Positions 8,021-16,533 are shown, counted from the stretch's first letter. The stretch: DNA of 64,000 nt from Klebsiella sp. BIGb0407 (GCF_024807845.1 NZ_JANUEQ010000007.1:186001-250000), one strand, 5' to 3'. Translations and numbers: made by a program. Notes: generated by a model from the sequence alone, not told the origin.

Positions 8021-8915
8021 ATTTTCATCTGCAAAGACGGATCGAGACATAGCTCAACGTCAGGCTGCTAACGTCATGAAATCCTTACAGGGACATATTT
8101 TCCAGTCTGTCGGTACAGTCAGAAATTATCAGGCAGCACTCACACGTATTGCTCTCTATTTCAGAACCAATGGTGGAGTGAACCTACAGGAAATCACGCC
8201 TGAAATGGCGATCCGCTATTTCCACATTCGGGCTGCTGATGTTGGTCAAAAAAGCTTGGATATGGAGCGTCAGGCTCTACAGGCGATGATGGCACATCTG
8301 ACTCAGGCTCTACCCGATGGACAAACATTGACAGTCGTGCGTTCTTTGCATGAACAGTCGTTGTCATCTAGGTCCTATACATCAGAACAAATTGAAGTCA
8401 TCGCATCTCACCAGTCAGACAAAAACCGCTTAGCTACGCGTATTGCCTATAACGCAGGATTACGCAGCCACGAGCTGTTTTCTCTACGTGAATGGCGGTA
8501 TCGCGAACCCAGTGCCCGGCCTGCGTCAGGTAAAAAATTTATGGGGCGGGGCGGCGTATCATACACAGTCCAGGGCAAAGGAGGGCTGCTCCGGGAAGTT
8601 AAGATCGCTTCAGAATTAGCAGAAATGTTGGAAAGCAGGCGATTAGCAGAACCGGTAACAGTGACGGACCGAGGCATTCATTATCAGCAATATTATGCGA
8701 TTTCTGCGGGTCAATCTTGGAGTCGATCATTCAGCAATACCAGCACCAGAGCATTGGGATGGTCAGCGGGGAGTCATGGAACGCGACACAGCTATGCACA
8801 GGAACGTATGGCTGAACTACAAGATTACGGATGTTCCTATGACGAGTCACTCGAGGTGGTGAGTCAGGAAATGGGCCATTTTAGGGCAGAAATCACCAAA
8901 ACATACCTTAGGTAA
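8013..8915 (+). CDS. Tyrosine recombinase
   Basis: A 300-residue site-specific recombinase. An N-terminal SAM-like core-binding domain (about 20-110, VRNYQAALTRIALYF) precedes the catalytic domain. The catalytic set is complete: Arg151 (NAGLRSHEL), Lys189 in the beta-hairpin, His255-x-x-Arg258 (SHGTRHSY), His289 (MGHFR) and the nucleophile Tyr298 two residues before the stop. It lacks the DUF4102 arm-binding domain of the P4 integrase next door, so it is a different lineage. The tight coupling with the upstream HTH gene suggests a self-contained two-gene mobile or inversion cassette. A shufflon- or phase-switch-type role is an alternative to island integration. Confidence 0.82.
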   Translation: MARFSSAKTDRDIAQRQAANVMKSLQGHIFQSVGTVRNYQAALTRIALYFRTNGGVNLQEITPEMAIRYFHIRAADVGQKSLDMERQALQAMMAHLTQALPDGQTLTVVRSLHEQSLSSRSYTSEQIEVIASHQSDKNRLATRIAYNAGLRSHELFSLREWRYREPSARPASGKKFMGRGGVSYTVQGKGGLLREVKIASELAEMLESRRLAEPVTVTDRGIHYQQYYAISAGQSWSRSFSNTSTRALGWSAGSHGTRHSYAQERMAELQDYGCSYDESLEVVSQEMGHFRAEITKTYLR

Positions 8916-9140
8916 AAAGAATTTAAATCTTTTGTTTTGTTAAAACCTCCATTTTTTCGGAGTAATATTCTGTAAAATGTTAATTTTTCTTTTCTTAGAA
9001 TTACATTAATGCAATTTAATAATATTTTCTGATTTATTTTTTAAAAGTGCTATTCGACCCTGGTAACACTCGTAGTAGCTTGGATATGTGGCCAGTGATT
9101 ACCAGATGTGTTCGTATCTAAAAATACAATCGGAGAATTA

Positions 9141-10412
9141 ATGATGTTGCTGACAGATGCATTTATCAAAAAACAGCTGAGAGAGTTAAATGCTAAAAAA
9201 TTAGCTGGGGAGAGTGTCGAAAAAGAATTACGTTTGTCGGATGGGGGAGGGCTATATCTACTGCTCAAATCCAGCGGTAGCGCTTATTGGCGATTACGTT
9301 ATCGCTTCCAGGGCGAGGACCGTTTGACCTCATTTGGTGAGTATAAATATATTTCTCTGGCTTTGGCGCGTGAAAAGCGGGAAGAATATAAAGCCAATAT
9401 TGCTAGGGGGATCGATCCTCGCGGAATAAAAGATCAGGAAAATGTATTAACTTTCCGAGAAGTGGCCATGCAGTGGCACGATAGTAATCGGCAGTGGTCA
9501 CCAGAGCATAGTCGGCGTATTTTAAAATCTCTGATGGATGAAGTTTTTCCTCAGTTAGGTGAAAACAATATTAAAGCCCTTAATGCGCAGGAGCTATTAC
9601 AACCCGTAAAAATCATTCAGACATCAGGGCGCTTAGAATTAGCCTCGCGTATTTATCAGCGTATTAATTCTATTATGACATTGGCGGTTGATAATGGGTT
9701 GTTGGAATTTAATCCCATTGCTCATAAATCTGGCGCATTAATAAAGAAAAATTCAGTTCATCGTCCTGCTCTTGAACTCGAGAAAATTCCCGAGTTACTG
9801 AAGCGAATTGATGAGTATAAGGGGCGGGAACTAACGAAACTAACAATTCAATTCCTGTTGCATAGCTTTGTCAGATCGAGCGAAATGCGTTTTGCGCGTT
9901 GGGATGAGTTTGATCTAGAGAATGCTGTATGGACTATTCCCTCTATCAGGGAAGAAATTCCTGATGTGAAATTTTCATATCGTGGTTCAAAAATGAAAAC
10001 ACCACATATTGTACCATTGAGTGATCAGGCTTTGACGTTAATTAAAAGCATTAAGGAGTTTACTGGCAATAGAATATTTGTCTTTACCAGCGATCACTAT
10101 CCCAAAAAGCCAATGAGTGAAAATACTATTAATCATGCATTGCAAACAATGGGGTATAACACCAAAAAAGACGTTTGTTCTCATGGATTCCGTACTATGG
10201 CTTGTAGTGCACTTATTGAGTCAGGGAAATGGAGTCGGGATGCCATTGAACGACAGATGAGTCATCAGGAAAGAAATAATGTGCGCGCGGCTTATATCCA
10301 TAAAGCCGAGCTTATTCCGGAAAGAAGGAAAATGATGCAGTGGTGGTCCGATTATCTACAACAAATTCATCATGAATTTAAACATCCTTACTCGTTTGAC
10401 ACTAACATTTAA
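9141..10412 (+). CDS. P4-type phage/island integrase (DUF4102)
   Basis: The enzyme catalyses integration and excision at tRNA 3' ends. From ATG 9141 (preceded by CGGAGA; an upstream GTG at 9108 has no such site) it has 423 residues. Landmarks are the N-terminal arm-binding domain with LRLSDGGGLYLLLKSSGSAYW and a SAM-like core domain. In the catalytic domain, SFVRSSEMRFARW holds the first Arg, SHGFRTMACSAL the His-x-x-Arg, MSHQER the second His and AAYIHK the Tyr. All are intact. It is followed at short distance by alpA and a RepA-like ATPase, the standard P4-satellite order. It may belong to either the leuX- or the thrW-derived junctions seen in the window. Confidence 0.88.
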   Translation: MMLLTDAFIKKQLRELNAKKLAGESVEKELRLSDGGGLYLLLKSSGSAYWRLRYRFQGEDRLTSFGEYKYISLALAREKREEYKANIARGIDPRGIKDQENVLTFREVAMQWHDSNRQWSPEHSRRILKSLMDEVFPQLGENNIKALNAQELLQPVKIIQTSGRLELASRIYQRINSIMTLAVDNGLLEFNPIAHKSGALIKKNSVHRPALELEKIPELLKRIDEYKGRELTKLTIQFLLHSFVRSSEMRFARWDEFDLENAVWTIPSIREEIPDVKFSYRGSKMKTPHIVPLSDQALTLIKSIKEFTGNRIFVFTSDHYPKKPMSENTINHALQTMGYNTKKDVCSHGFRTMACSALIESGKWSRDAIERQMSHQERNNVRAAYIHKAELIPERRKMMQWWSDYLQQIHHEFKHPYSFDTNI

Positions 10413-10436
10413 TTTACTTATATAAAGAGGTATATC

Positions 10437-10622
10437 ATGGATAAGTTATTATCATTTAATCAGGTTATGGATATTACCGGTTATTCACGGCCGCGTATTT
10501 ATGAGTTGATAAAGCTGGGTTTATTCCCAAGAAAAATAAAGATAGGTGCAAGTAAAGTGGCTTTTGTCGAAAGTGAAGTTAAAGACTGGGTTCAGAATAA
10601 GATCGCTACCTCCGTAAGATAA
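10437..10622 (+). CDS. alpA: AlpA-family DNA-binding regulator
   Basis: A 61-residue MerR-like winged helix: FNQVMDITGYSRPRIYELI (helix-turn-helix, 7-25), the GLFPRKIKIG wing and the VESEVKDWVQNKI terminal helix. AlpA proteins act as excisionase activators or regulators in P4-like elements. It lies 24 bases after the integrase stop with its own AGAGG ribosome site, and 83 bases before the ATPase gene, so it is probably part of the element's maintenance operon. Confidence 0.85.
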   Translation: MDKLLSFNQVMDITGYSRPRIYELIKLGLFPRKIKIGASKVAFVESEVKDWVQNKIATSVR

Positions 10623-10705
10623 ATTTCACTTCTGAAAATAACTGTCTTTTCTGGCAGTGGGTAACTATTGCCAGAATTTAATTAATTCCTATATGAGTAT
10701 AAAAA

Positions 10706-11752
10706 ATGAGTCAGATAAAAAATAATAGAAACAAGCATGAACATGTCATCGACAAACTACCTATCAGTGTAGGATCGGATGGCTATGATAAACAAAGTAG
10801 CTATGTCATGAAAAATTATATAACAGAAAATTCTTTATGCAGTATTTACGGTCCTACTGGATCTTTTAAAAGTTTTCTTGCTATATCGTGGGCGTGTCAT
10901 ATCGCAACCGGTATTGAGTGGTCTGGTAATAGAGTTAATCCGGGTGTTGTGATTTATATTGTCGGTGAAGGCGGGATCGGTGTCAGCCGAAGAGTAAAAG
11001 CATGGGAAAACATCTACAATAAAAAAGTCAGTAACCTTATATTAGTCAATCGGCCGGTGTTTCCTGCCGATCTCTCAGAACGGCGTGCTTTACTGAATGG
11101 GATAAAATACATTGAAGGTAAATGCAAATTACCTGTCAGATTAATTATTTTTGATACGCTAGCACGTTGTTACGGCAATCTGGATGAAAATAACTCGCAA
11201 GATATGGGCCGCCTGGTTGTTGGATGTGATGCGATAAAAAATGGAACATCAGCCAGCGTCCTTCTTGTACATCACTCGGGTAAAGATGAAACGAAAGGTG
11301 CCAGAGGCTCAAGTTCATTAAAAGCCGCACTGGATGTTGAATTTAATGTTAAAAAAGATAAAGAAAACCAAGCGCTAATTTTGTCCTGTACCAAAATGAA
11401 AGACGCGGAAGAACCAAAGAGCTATGCTTATAAATTGTATGAATCAGAGTTATTTATAGATAATGATGGTGAAAGGATTTCTTCTCTGGCGGTCATTGAT
11501 CATACTCGAAGACCAGTAAACCTACACCCTGAATTATCACATGTTCCAAATCTGACTGATAATCATAAAACTGTTTGGGAAATGATACATAAAAACTCTT
11601 CAAATGGTGGTGTATGTACTAAAAAAATGCTTCGTGATGAGTTGAAGCAACAGGGTATTGAGGTTAAGCACTTTCATCGATGGGTGAAAAAATTTATTGA
11701 TGATGGAATATTGATAGAAAATGGTGAAGAACTACTACCAGTAAGGCAGTGA
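10706..11752 (+). CDS. RepA-like hexameric helicase/AAA ATPase (AAA_25)
   Basis: A 348-residue RecA-fold ATPase of the RSF1010-RepA type. Walker A is GPTGSFKS (49-56), followed by GVVIYIVGEGGIGVSRRVKA. Walker B is RLIIFDTLARC with NSQDMG after it, then the VLLVHHSGK histidine and KGARGSSSLKAALD arginine motif. A C-terminal winged-helix-like part (about 290-345) follows. It is expected to unwind DNA at the element's origin and could act on the iteron-like repeats 3.6 kb upstream. No primase domain is attached, so it is smaller than the P4 alpha protein. Confidence 0.78.
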   Translation: MSQIKNNRNKHEHVIDKLPISVGSDGYDKQSSYVMKNYITENSLCSIYGPTGSFKSFLAISWACHIATGIEWSGNRVNPGVVIYIVGEGGIGVSRRVKAWENIYNKKVSNLILVNRPVFPADLSERRALLNGIKYIEGKCKLPVRLIIFDTLARCYGNLDENNSQDMGRLVVGCDAIKNGTSASVLLVHHSGKDETKGARGSSSLKAALDVEFNVKKDKENQALILSCTKMKDAEEPKSYAYKLYESELFIDNDGERISSLAVIDHTRRPVNLHPELSHVPNLTDNHKTVWEMIHKNSSNGGVCTKKMLRDELKQQGIEVKHFHRWVKKFIDDGILIENGEELLPVRQ

Positions 11753-11820
11753 ATATTTTCATATATTTTACTGATATAAATCATTTTTGAAATTTTAGAT
11801 TTATCAGCTTTTCGAGTGAT

Positions 11821-11946
11821 ATACCCAGAATATTTCAAGTTGCAGGAAGGCGGAAAATGAGGGAATTCCGATGAGCTTACGTGGGTAAGTGATTCGGGTA
11901 AGCGAATGCAGCCAACGCAGCTGCAGCTTGAAGTATGATGGGTATA
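11821..11946. repeat. MITE-like repeat with 25-bp terminal inverted repeats
   Basis: The 126-base unit starts ATACCCAGAATATTTCAAGT and ends with the inverted counterpart CTGCAGCTTGAAGTATGATG GGTAT. Twenty-one of 25 terminal positions match. No frame inside codes for a protein. This ATACCC...TTCAAG...CTGCAG ending is, as I recall, found in dispersed intergenic repeats of Yersinia/Serratia-type genomes. It lies just downstream of the RepA-like gene and may act as its transcript terminator. Confidence 0.6.
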
Positions 11947-12190
11947 GAAGGTTTTTCCTGCCGCCTCATTGCATTCGTTGGCCAACGCCTCACGACCGGA
12001 CAATAAATTGCCCCGCCGTGAGGCATTTTGCTTATTGGCTTTGCGTAGCTAACGCCATCTCCCGTTGATGGGACTTCTGAGCGAGGTTCTGGTGTTATGT
12101 GATAAAGGCCAGGTCTGGCCACGACTCACATCAGCGTATCGGTGTGGCGTAGTGTGAAGTGGCACAAAGGGTAATCCCACGCACTTTCTC
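11947..12190. other. Intergenic, no gene seen
   Basis: About 240 bases between the MITE-like repeat and the higBA promoter. A GC-rich segment with short inverted repeats (CGCCTCACGACCGG... and its partner CCGTGAGGC, 11985-12026) could fold, but no coding frame or RNA family is recognised. Confidence 0.35.
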
Positions 12191-12241
12191 TTGATAATAT
12201 AATCTTTAGCTTATATCATTACCTATAAGTCATAGCTTATA
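12191..12241 (+). promoter_or_regulatory. higBA promoter and operator
   Basis: TTGATA (12191-12196) and TATCAT (12214-12219) are separated by 17 bases, a good sigma-70 match. Immediately downstream is the inverted repeat TATAAG-tcatag-CTTATA (12224-12241), and a second TAGCTTATA half lies at 12208-12216 within the promoter. A HigA dimer binding here would block its own transcription, as is usual for HigBA modules. Confidence 0.6.
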
Positions 12242-12251
12242 AGTGGATGGT

Positions 12252-12602
12252 ATGTGGACAGTACTTTTTAGCCAACGCTTTGATGATTGGCTAAGCGAAC
12301 AGGATGACGCGCTTCAGGAAAAAGTGCTGGCAGATTTGGGCAAGTTACAGGTGTATGGCCCTGAGCTGCCAAGGCCCTATGCGGATACGCTCAAAGGCTC
12401 GCGATACAAGAATATGAAGGAGCTGCGTATTCAGTTTTCCGGGCAGCCGATACGCGCATTTTATGCCTTTGACCCGATTCGCCGGGCGATTGTGCTTTGT
12501 GCCGGGGATAAGAGCAATGACAAACGATTTTATGAGAAACTGATCCGTATTGCTGAAGATGAGTTTGCCGCGCACCTGCAAAATCTGGAGATAAACCAAT
12601 GA
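12252..12602 (+). CDS. higB: HigB/RelE-family toxin
   Basis: A ribosome-dependent mRNA interferase toxin of about 116 residues starting MWTVLFSQRFDDWL at ATG 12252 (GTG 12243 is an alternative). Family landmarks are the N-terminal strand-helix, LPRPYADTLKGSRYKNMKEL, the R-rich IQFSGQPIRAFYAFDP strands and VLCAGDKSNDKRFYEKLI. It comes first, overlapping the antitoxin start by 4 bases, which is the toxin-first order that defines HigBA. It probably stabilises the surrounding island. Confidence 0.85.
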   Translation: MWTVLFSQRFDDWLSEQDDALQEKVLADLGKLQVYGPELPRPYADTLKGSRYKNMKELRIQFSGQPIRAFYAFDPIRRAIVLCAGDKSNDKRFYEKLIRIAEDEFAAHLQNLEINQ

Positions 12603-12898
12603 GAACACTAGACGATGTGATTGCCGCACGCTCTCCTGAAAGCCAGGCCAGAATCAAAGAGATGTCGGATGAAATGATCCTTGAGGTCGGCTTACAGATG
12701 ATGCGTGAAGAGCTTCAGCTTTCGCAGAAGTATGTGGCGGAAATGATGGGCGTTAGCCAGCCAGCCATCACCCAGCTGGAGCAGCGGGGTAATGACCTGA
12801 AACTGGCCACACTGAAGCGCTATATTGAAGCAATGGGCGGCAAGCTTAGCTTGGATGTTGAATTACCCACTGGAAAGCGCATCGCGTTTCATATCTGA
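12599..12898 (+). CDS. higA: HigA-family antitoxin
   Basis: A 99-residue Xre-type protein. An N-terminal helical part contacts the toxin (residues 1-35), and a helix-turn-helix follows (LSQKYVAEMMGVSQPAITQLEQRG, about 41-64). A C-terminal tail, GKLSLDVELPTGKRIAFHI, resembles those of other HigA proteins of this type. ATG overlaps the toxin stop (ATGA), giving coupled translation. It should bind the inverted repeat before higB. Confidence 0.87.
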   Translation: MRTLDDVIAARSPESQARIKEMSDEMILEVGLQMMREELQLSQKYVAEMMGVSQPAITQLEQRGNDLKLATLKRYIEAMGGKLSLDVELPTGKRIAFHI

Positions 12899-13209
12899 GC
12901 CCTTTTTCTCTTGGCCGATGGCTCAGGCTCACCCCTTTAAGGCGATACGCGCCTGCTATTCCTTTCTCCCCGTACAGTGAATCAAGCGCTTTACGGGGAA
13001 TGAATCTCTTCGCTATGTGATTCCCCATTTTCTTTCCCTATAGGCGCACAATCTGGGGAATAAACTTAATTCATTGTTAATTAAAGATTTTAACTTCTAC
13101 CTTTCAGGGCTATATCTTGTCGTATTTATCGATAAGAACAGGGCATTCTGTCGAGAAAATGTTGGGCAATGATCACCTTTTGTATTATTTCCTACGATAT
13201 TGATACTTA
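12899..13209. other. Intergenic, no gene seen
   Basis: Roughly 310 bases between higA and the IS5-type element. The first 140 bases are GC-richer and can form weak hairpins (for example GGGGAAT ... ATTCCCC, 12997-13028), which may terminate the higBA transcript. The rest is AT-rich. No open frame or RNA family is recognised. Confidence 0.35.
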
Positions 13210-14077
13210 GAGCCTATCCCAAAAGGGATTGTCGTATAATACGTTACGGTAATTTCTGAGGAGAATGTATGGCGGGCAGCAAGTGGCAGATCAGCGATGA
13301 ACTATGGGAAAAAATGGCTCCACTTATCCCGGAGCATAAAACTAGCCACCCACTGGGGACTCATCGTAAACGCGTTGACAACCGTGCTGCCATGGATGCC
13401 ATGTTCTTTGTCCTCAGGAGCGGTTGCCAGTGGAACGCCCTGAACGCCACCGGGATATGTTCATCATGTTCTGCACACCGACGCTTCCAGGAATGGCGCG
13501 ATGCGGTAGTCTTCTAACGCTTCTGGCAAAACGGATTTCTTGCCTGCGAACATCTGGACGGCATTGACTGGTCCTGGCTGTCGATGGACGGTTGTATGAC
13601 CAAATCCCCACTGTCGGGAATAAAAAACAGGCCGTAATCCCACGGACAGAGGGAAACAGGGCGTAAAGCGTAGCCTGCTGACAGACGCCAACGGGCTTCC
13701 TCTGTCGCTGGTTGTTGCAGCAGCGAACACGCACGATATCAAACTGGTTGCAGATACGCTCGATGCACTTCAGACGGGGCGTCCGGGGCAAAAACTCAAG
13801 CTCTGTCTGGACAGAGGTTACGAAGCTGGCTGGCTGAAAATATATCTACAGAGCCGCCGCTACGAGCCACATATCCAGTCTCGTAAAGAGGAGTCTGAAG
13901 CAAGTAAATACACCGACTTCAAAGCCCATCGCTGGGTTGTCGAGAGGACTCACAGCTGGATGAATCGCTTTCTCCGGGTTTTGACCCGATGGGAAAAGAA
14001 GACCGAAAATTACGAGGCCATGTTGCATTTTGCCTGTGGTCTTATCGTATGGAATAAAATCCTATTGGGATAGCCTC
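13210..14077 (+). mobile_element. IS5-family element, complete (copy 1)
   Basis: The 868-bp element is bounded by inverted repeats GAGCCTATCCCAAAAGG (13210-13226) and CCTATTGGGATAGCCTC (14061-14077), matching at 15 of 17 positions. The dinucleotide TA flanks both ends, fitting the short target duplication of the IS427 group of IS5. The single transposase gene carries disabling changes. A second, inverted and truncated copy lies at 16534-17331, so the two copies bracket positions 14078-16533. Confidence 0.8.
13269..14073 (+). pseudogene. IS5-family transposase, disrupted
   Basis: The protein begins MAGSKWQISDELWEKMAPLI with a good GAGGAGAA ribosome site. The frame stops at 13515-13517 (TAA after DAVVF), where the family continues into FWQNGFLACEHLDGIDWSWL. 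A second defect, a lost base near 13617, puts the DDE region (GNKKTGRNPTDRGKQG, AANTHDIKLV, LDRGYEAG, VERTHSWMNRF) in another frame. IS427-type elements may use programmed frameshifting, but the in-frame nonsense change argues that this copy is dead. Confidence 0.78.
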
Positions 14078-14227
14078 TAAGTCAAATGCGTTCTGAATGT
14101 TTGCATTTTCAATATGCATGACGCAGTATCTCCGGTTAAATGGTGTGTTCTACGGTGTTACATGTGGTGTGTACCTACGTTAGATCACAATTGTGCTTAT
14201 GCAAACTACTTTTGTGGTTAATTCGGT

Positions 14228-14616
14228 ATGTCTAACATCCAGTCGAGTGCTCAAGAGGTAATTGAGAGACTACTTTCTGCTTATGGCGTTACAACACAAC
14301 GCGCATTGGCAGAAGCTCTCAATGTGCCGTCAAACAATGTAAATGCATGGTCTCAGCGCAACAGTGTTCGCGGGAATGTGATAATAAAGTGCGCTCTCGA
14401 CACTGGGACCGATTTGCATTGGCTAGTTAAAGGTGGAAAAAAATCAGCAATGGGAAATGGCTTTTATCAATTGATAGTTCTCTGGATATATATGATGTGA
14501 TTTTAATTCCAGAAGGTAAAATAAAAATAAGTAATCGAGGTAGGTTTTATGTTTATGATGTTACAAAAGTGGATGTGGTAGGTAAGGTTATCGTCTCTAT
14601 GGATGTGGATTTATAA
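14228..14616 (+). pseudogene. CI-like phage repressor, frameshifted at an A7 run
   Basis: Residues 1-70 form a phage CI-type helix-turn-helix (SAYGVTTQRALAEALNV, PSNNVNAWSQRN, then TGTDLHWLVKGG). In this frame translation ends at 14500. The continuation lies in the -1 frame from 14443 to a stop at 14614-14616: ISNGKWLLSIDSSLDIYDVI, then LIPEGKIKISNRGRF and KVDVVGKVIVSM. This resembles the shortened C-terminal domain of P2/186-like repressors. The two frames meet at A-AAA-AAA (14437-14443), giving a 129-residue protein if ribosomes slip by -1. Either a simple indel or programmed or polymerase slippage would explain it. It lies 29 bases before the DUF262 gene and is its likely regulator. Confidence 0.6.
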
Positions 14617-14645
14617 TAAAATTTTATAAAAAGTGAGAGGTTACT

Positions 14646-15698
14646 ATGAACACTAATGTCGGACAAATTACTTTAATTGATATGGTTTCAATGCTCGAAA
14701 GAAAAGAGCTTGTAATTAATAAGGATTATCAAAGAGGTAGCGGGATTTGGCCCGATTATGCAAAAAGTTACTTTATAGATACAATACTTGAAAATTACCC
14801 TTTCCCAAAAATATATCTTTATCAAGCTTTTGACAAAGCAAATGAAAGGCCTATTAAAGAAATAGTTGATGGTCAGCAACGTGTAACAACAATTATCGAT
14901 TTCTATAAAAATAAATTCTCGCTTACTTCTGCTTCAAGAAACTACTCTGGAATGAGATTTAGAGATCTTCCCGAAGAAGCAAAAAGAAATTTCATTAGCT
15001 TTCAAGTGGAAACATCAACTGTTTACTCAGCCAGTAGGTCTGAATTACTTGAAATGTTCAGAAGGATGAATGCTTATACTTCACCATTATCCTCAGCAGA
15101 GAAAAGGCATTCTCAATATCAAGGCAAGTTCAAATGGTTCATTGTTGAAAAAGCAGATCAGCATGCTGAGCTTTTAGAAATTTACGGAATACTTTCGCCG
15201 AAAGTGCTGGCTCGCATGGGCGATGCTGAATTTATTGCAGATTTAGCAGTCGTTTTAGATAGAGGTATTACTAGTAAATCAGCCACAACTATCGAAAATA
15301 TTTATAAGAAATTCGATTTAAATTTTGCGGAGGAAACTGAGTTTGATGAGAAAATTGATTATTTCTTTAATCTTTTGAAGGGTGATTTTTCAATTCTTAG
15401 AGATTCATTTATGATGAAATCTTATGTAATTCATTCGCTATTTTGTGCAATTATTGCTTTAAAATTTGGGCTTCCTGGAAGTGATTCACTCGAAAATGAA
15501 TTAGGTTTCGAGGCTGATATTAATTTTAAGCCTGACGCTGATAAAGTTGTTCCTACATTGCTTTTGATGGCTGAAGCGCATGAGGTTCAGGATGAGGATG
15601 GCTCATACAAAGATTATGTTGAATCATGCTTGTCGACAACTACTAAGCAGTTGCAAAGAACAACTCGTGTAAAAGAATTAATCAAAGCATTCTTATAA
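14646..15698 (+). CDS. DUF262 (ParB/sulfiredoxin-fold) protein, candidate defence effector
   Basis: A 350-residue protein. The N-terminal DUF262 fold shows DYQRGSGIW (27-35), the nucleotide-binding/catalytic VDGQQRVTTI (74-83) and RMNAYTSPLSSAEKRHSQY, where LSSAEKR is the usual N/S-x-x-E/Q-x-R element. DUF262 occurs in the type IV restriction enzyme GmrSD, in BrxU and in SspE, where it acts as an NTPase or nicking module. Here there is no DUF1524 HNH domain; the C-terminal half is helical and unassigned. A strong GAGAGG ribosome site precedes ATG 14646. The HEPN gene follows 11 bases later, so the two form one transcription unit. A stand-alone role is less likely than a two-protein complex. 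Confidence 0.8.
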   Translation: MNTNVGQITLIDMVSMLERKELVINKDYQRGSGIWPDYAKSYFIDTILENYPFPKIYLYQAFDKANERPIKEIVDGQQRVTTIIDFYKNKFSLTSASRNYSGMRFRDLPEEAKRNFISFQVETSTVYSASRSELLEMFRRMNAYTSPLSSAEKRHSQYQGKFKWFIVEKADQHAELLEIYGILSPKVLARMGDAEFIADLAVVLDRGITSKSATTIENIYKKFDLNFAEETEFDEKIDYFFNLLKGDFSILRDSFMMKSYVIHSLFCAIIALKFGLPGSDSLENELGFEADINFKPDADKVVPTLLLMAEAHEVQDEDGSYKDYVESCLSTTTKQLQRTTRVKELIKAFL

Positions 15699-15709
15699 GC
15701 GAGTAATTT

Positions 15710-16366
15710 ATGAATTATTTATATAGGAGTTTACTCGTTAAATGTAACGTTCATCAGCGTCGTTTTGATACTTTGAGGGACGAGAGGGCCAAGGGAACGA
15801 TAGACGAATGGACATTGAATAGGTTGACTGAAGCTTTAATGTCTGATTTGTGGCAAACATGGTGCCTTTTTTGTCGTAGGCTTTTACATCAATCATGTCG
15901 CGGAGGTGCCTGCTTAGACAAGAGCGTAGTTGTTCCGCGCAGTACTACCTCGGACAATTCATGGCAAAGAATTGGCTTTGAAGCTTCTAAAGCAGGTCAA
16001 TCCTGTTCAGCTACCGGGCATATGAATTTTTTTATGCGGCGTGAACCTACTTGGGGAGACAGAGATAAAATCGTTAGTTTGATTAATGCTCTTAATCCAC
16101 AAAATAAAAGCAGACTATTATCAGCATTCGGTTTGCCGCTCAAAGACCTTAATCATCTTCAATCAGCAAGGAATGCTGGCGCTCATAAGAATGTTGAAAC
16201 GATGAAAGATCTTACTAGTCAAATGGTATTGCATTACAATATAGTAACTTTAAAAAATCCTAGCGATTTGGCTTGGGCGATTAAAAATGGAACTGGTAAT
16301 TTTGCATTTTATAACTGGCTTTATGAAATGCGTATAATTGCAAAAAATGCAGTTCAGACTAAATAA
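15710..16366 (+). CDS. HEPN-domain putative RNase partner of DUF262
   Basis: A 218-residue, largely helical protein. Its C-terminal half contains LQSARNAGAHKN, in which Arg154-x4-His159 is the catalytic Rx4-6H motif of HEPN ribonucleases, sitting at the start of a helix as in HEPN toxins. The N-terminal half (LNRLTEALMSDLWQTWCLF) looks like the first HEPN helix pair and is rich in Cys (13, 52, 55, 63, 68, 99). HEPN proteins of the MAE_28990 type are, to my knowledge, often encoded beside DUF262 genes. The ribosome site is weak, so expression may depend on coupling to the upstream gene. It could act as an RNA-cleaving abortive-infection toxin. Confidence 0.7.
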   Translation: MNYLYRSLLVKCNVHQRRFDTLRDERAKGTIDEWTLNRLTEALMSDLWQTWCLFCRRLLHQSCRGGACLDKSVVVPRSTTSDNSWQRIGFEASKAGQSCSATGHMNFFMRREPTWGDRDKIVSLINALNPQNKSRLLSAFGLPLKDLNHLQSARNAGAHKNVETMKDLTSQMVLHYNIVTLKNPSDLAWAIKNGTGNFAFYNWLYEMRIIAKNAVQTK

Positions 16367-16533
16367 TATTAAAGCCACCAACTTTTTCATGAAAAACTGG
16401 TGGCTATTTTATTTTTTGTTTAATAAATTTACTCTTTAAAATCTTTCATTTGTTAAAAAATCAATGCAGGCCACATCGCAAAACTATCGCCACTCTTGTT
16501 GTTAAGCTTATGATAGTTAGGGATTAGTATAGT
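16367..16533. other. Intergenic/terminator after HEPN gene
   Basis: A hairpin AGCCACCAAC-...-CTGGTGGCT at about 16372-16404 followed by ATTTTATTTTTT is a good rho-independent terminator for the DUF262-HEPN transcript. The remaining 120 bases to the truncated IS copy show nothing else. Confidence 0.6.

Noticed and set aside
11674-12122. Minus-strand frames of 109 and 81 codons
   Set aside because: They overlap the RepA-like gene end and the MITE-like repeat and have no coding character.
12345-12657. Minus-strand frames opposite higB
   Set aside because: Antisense shadows of the well-supported HigBA module.
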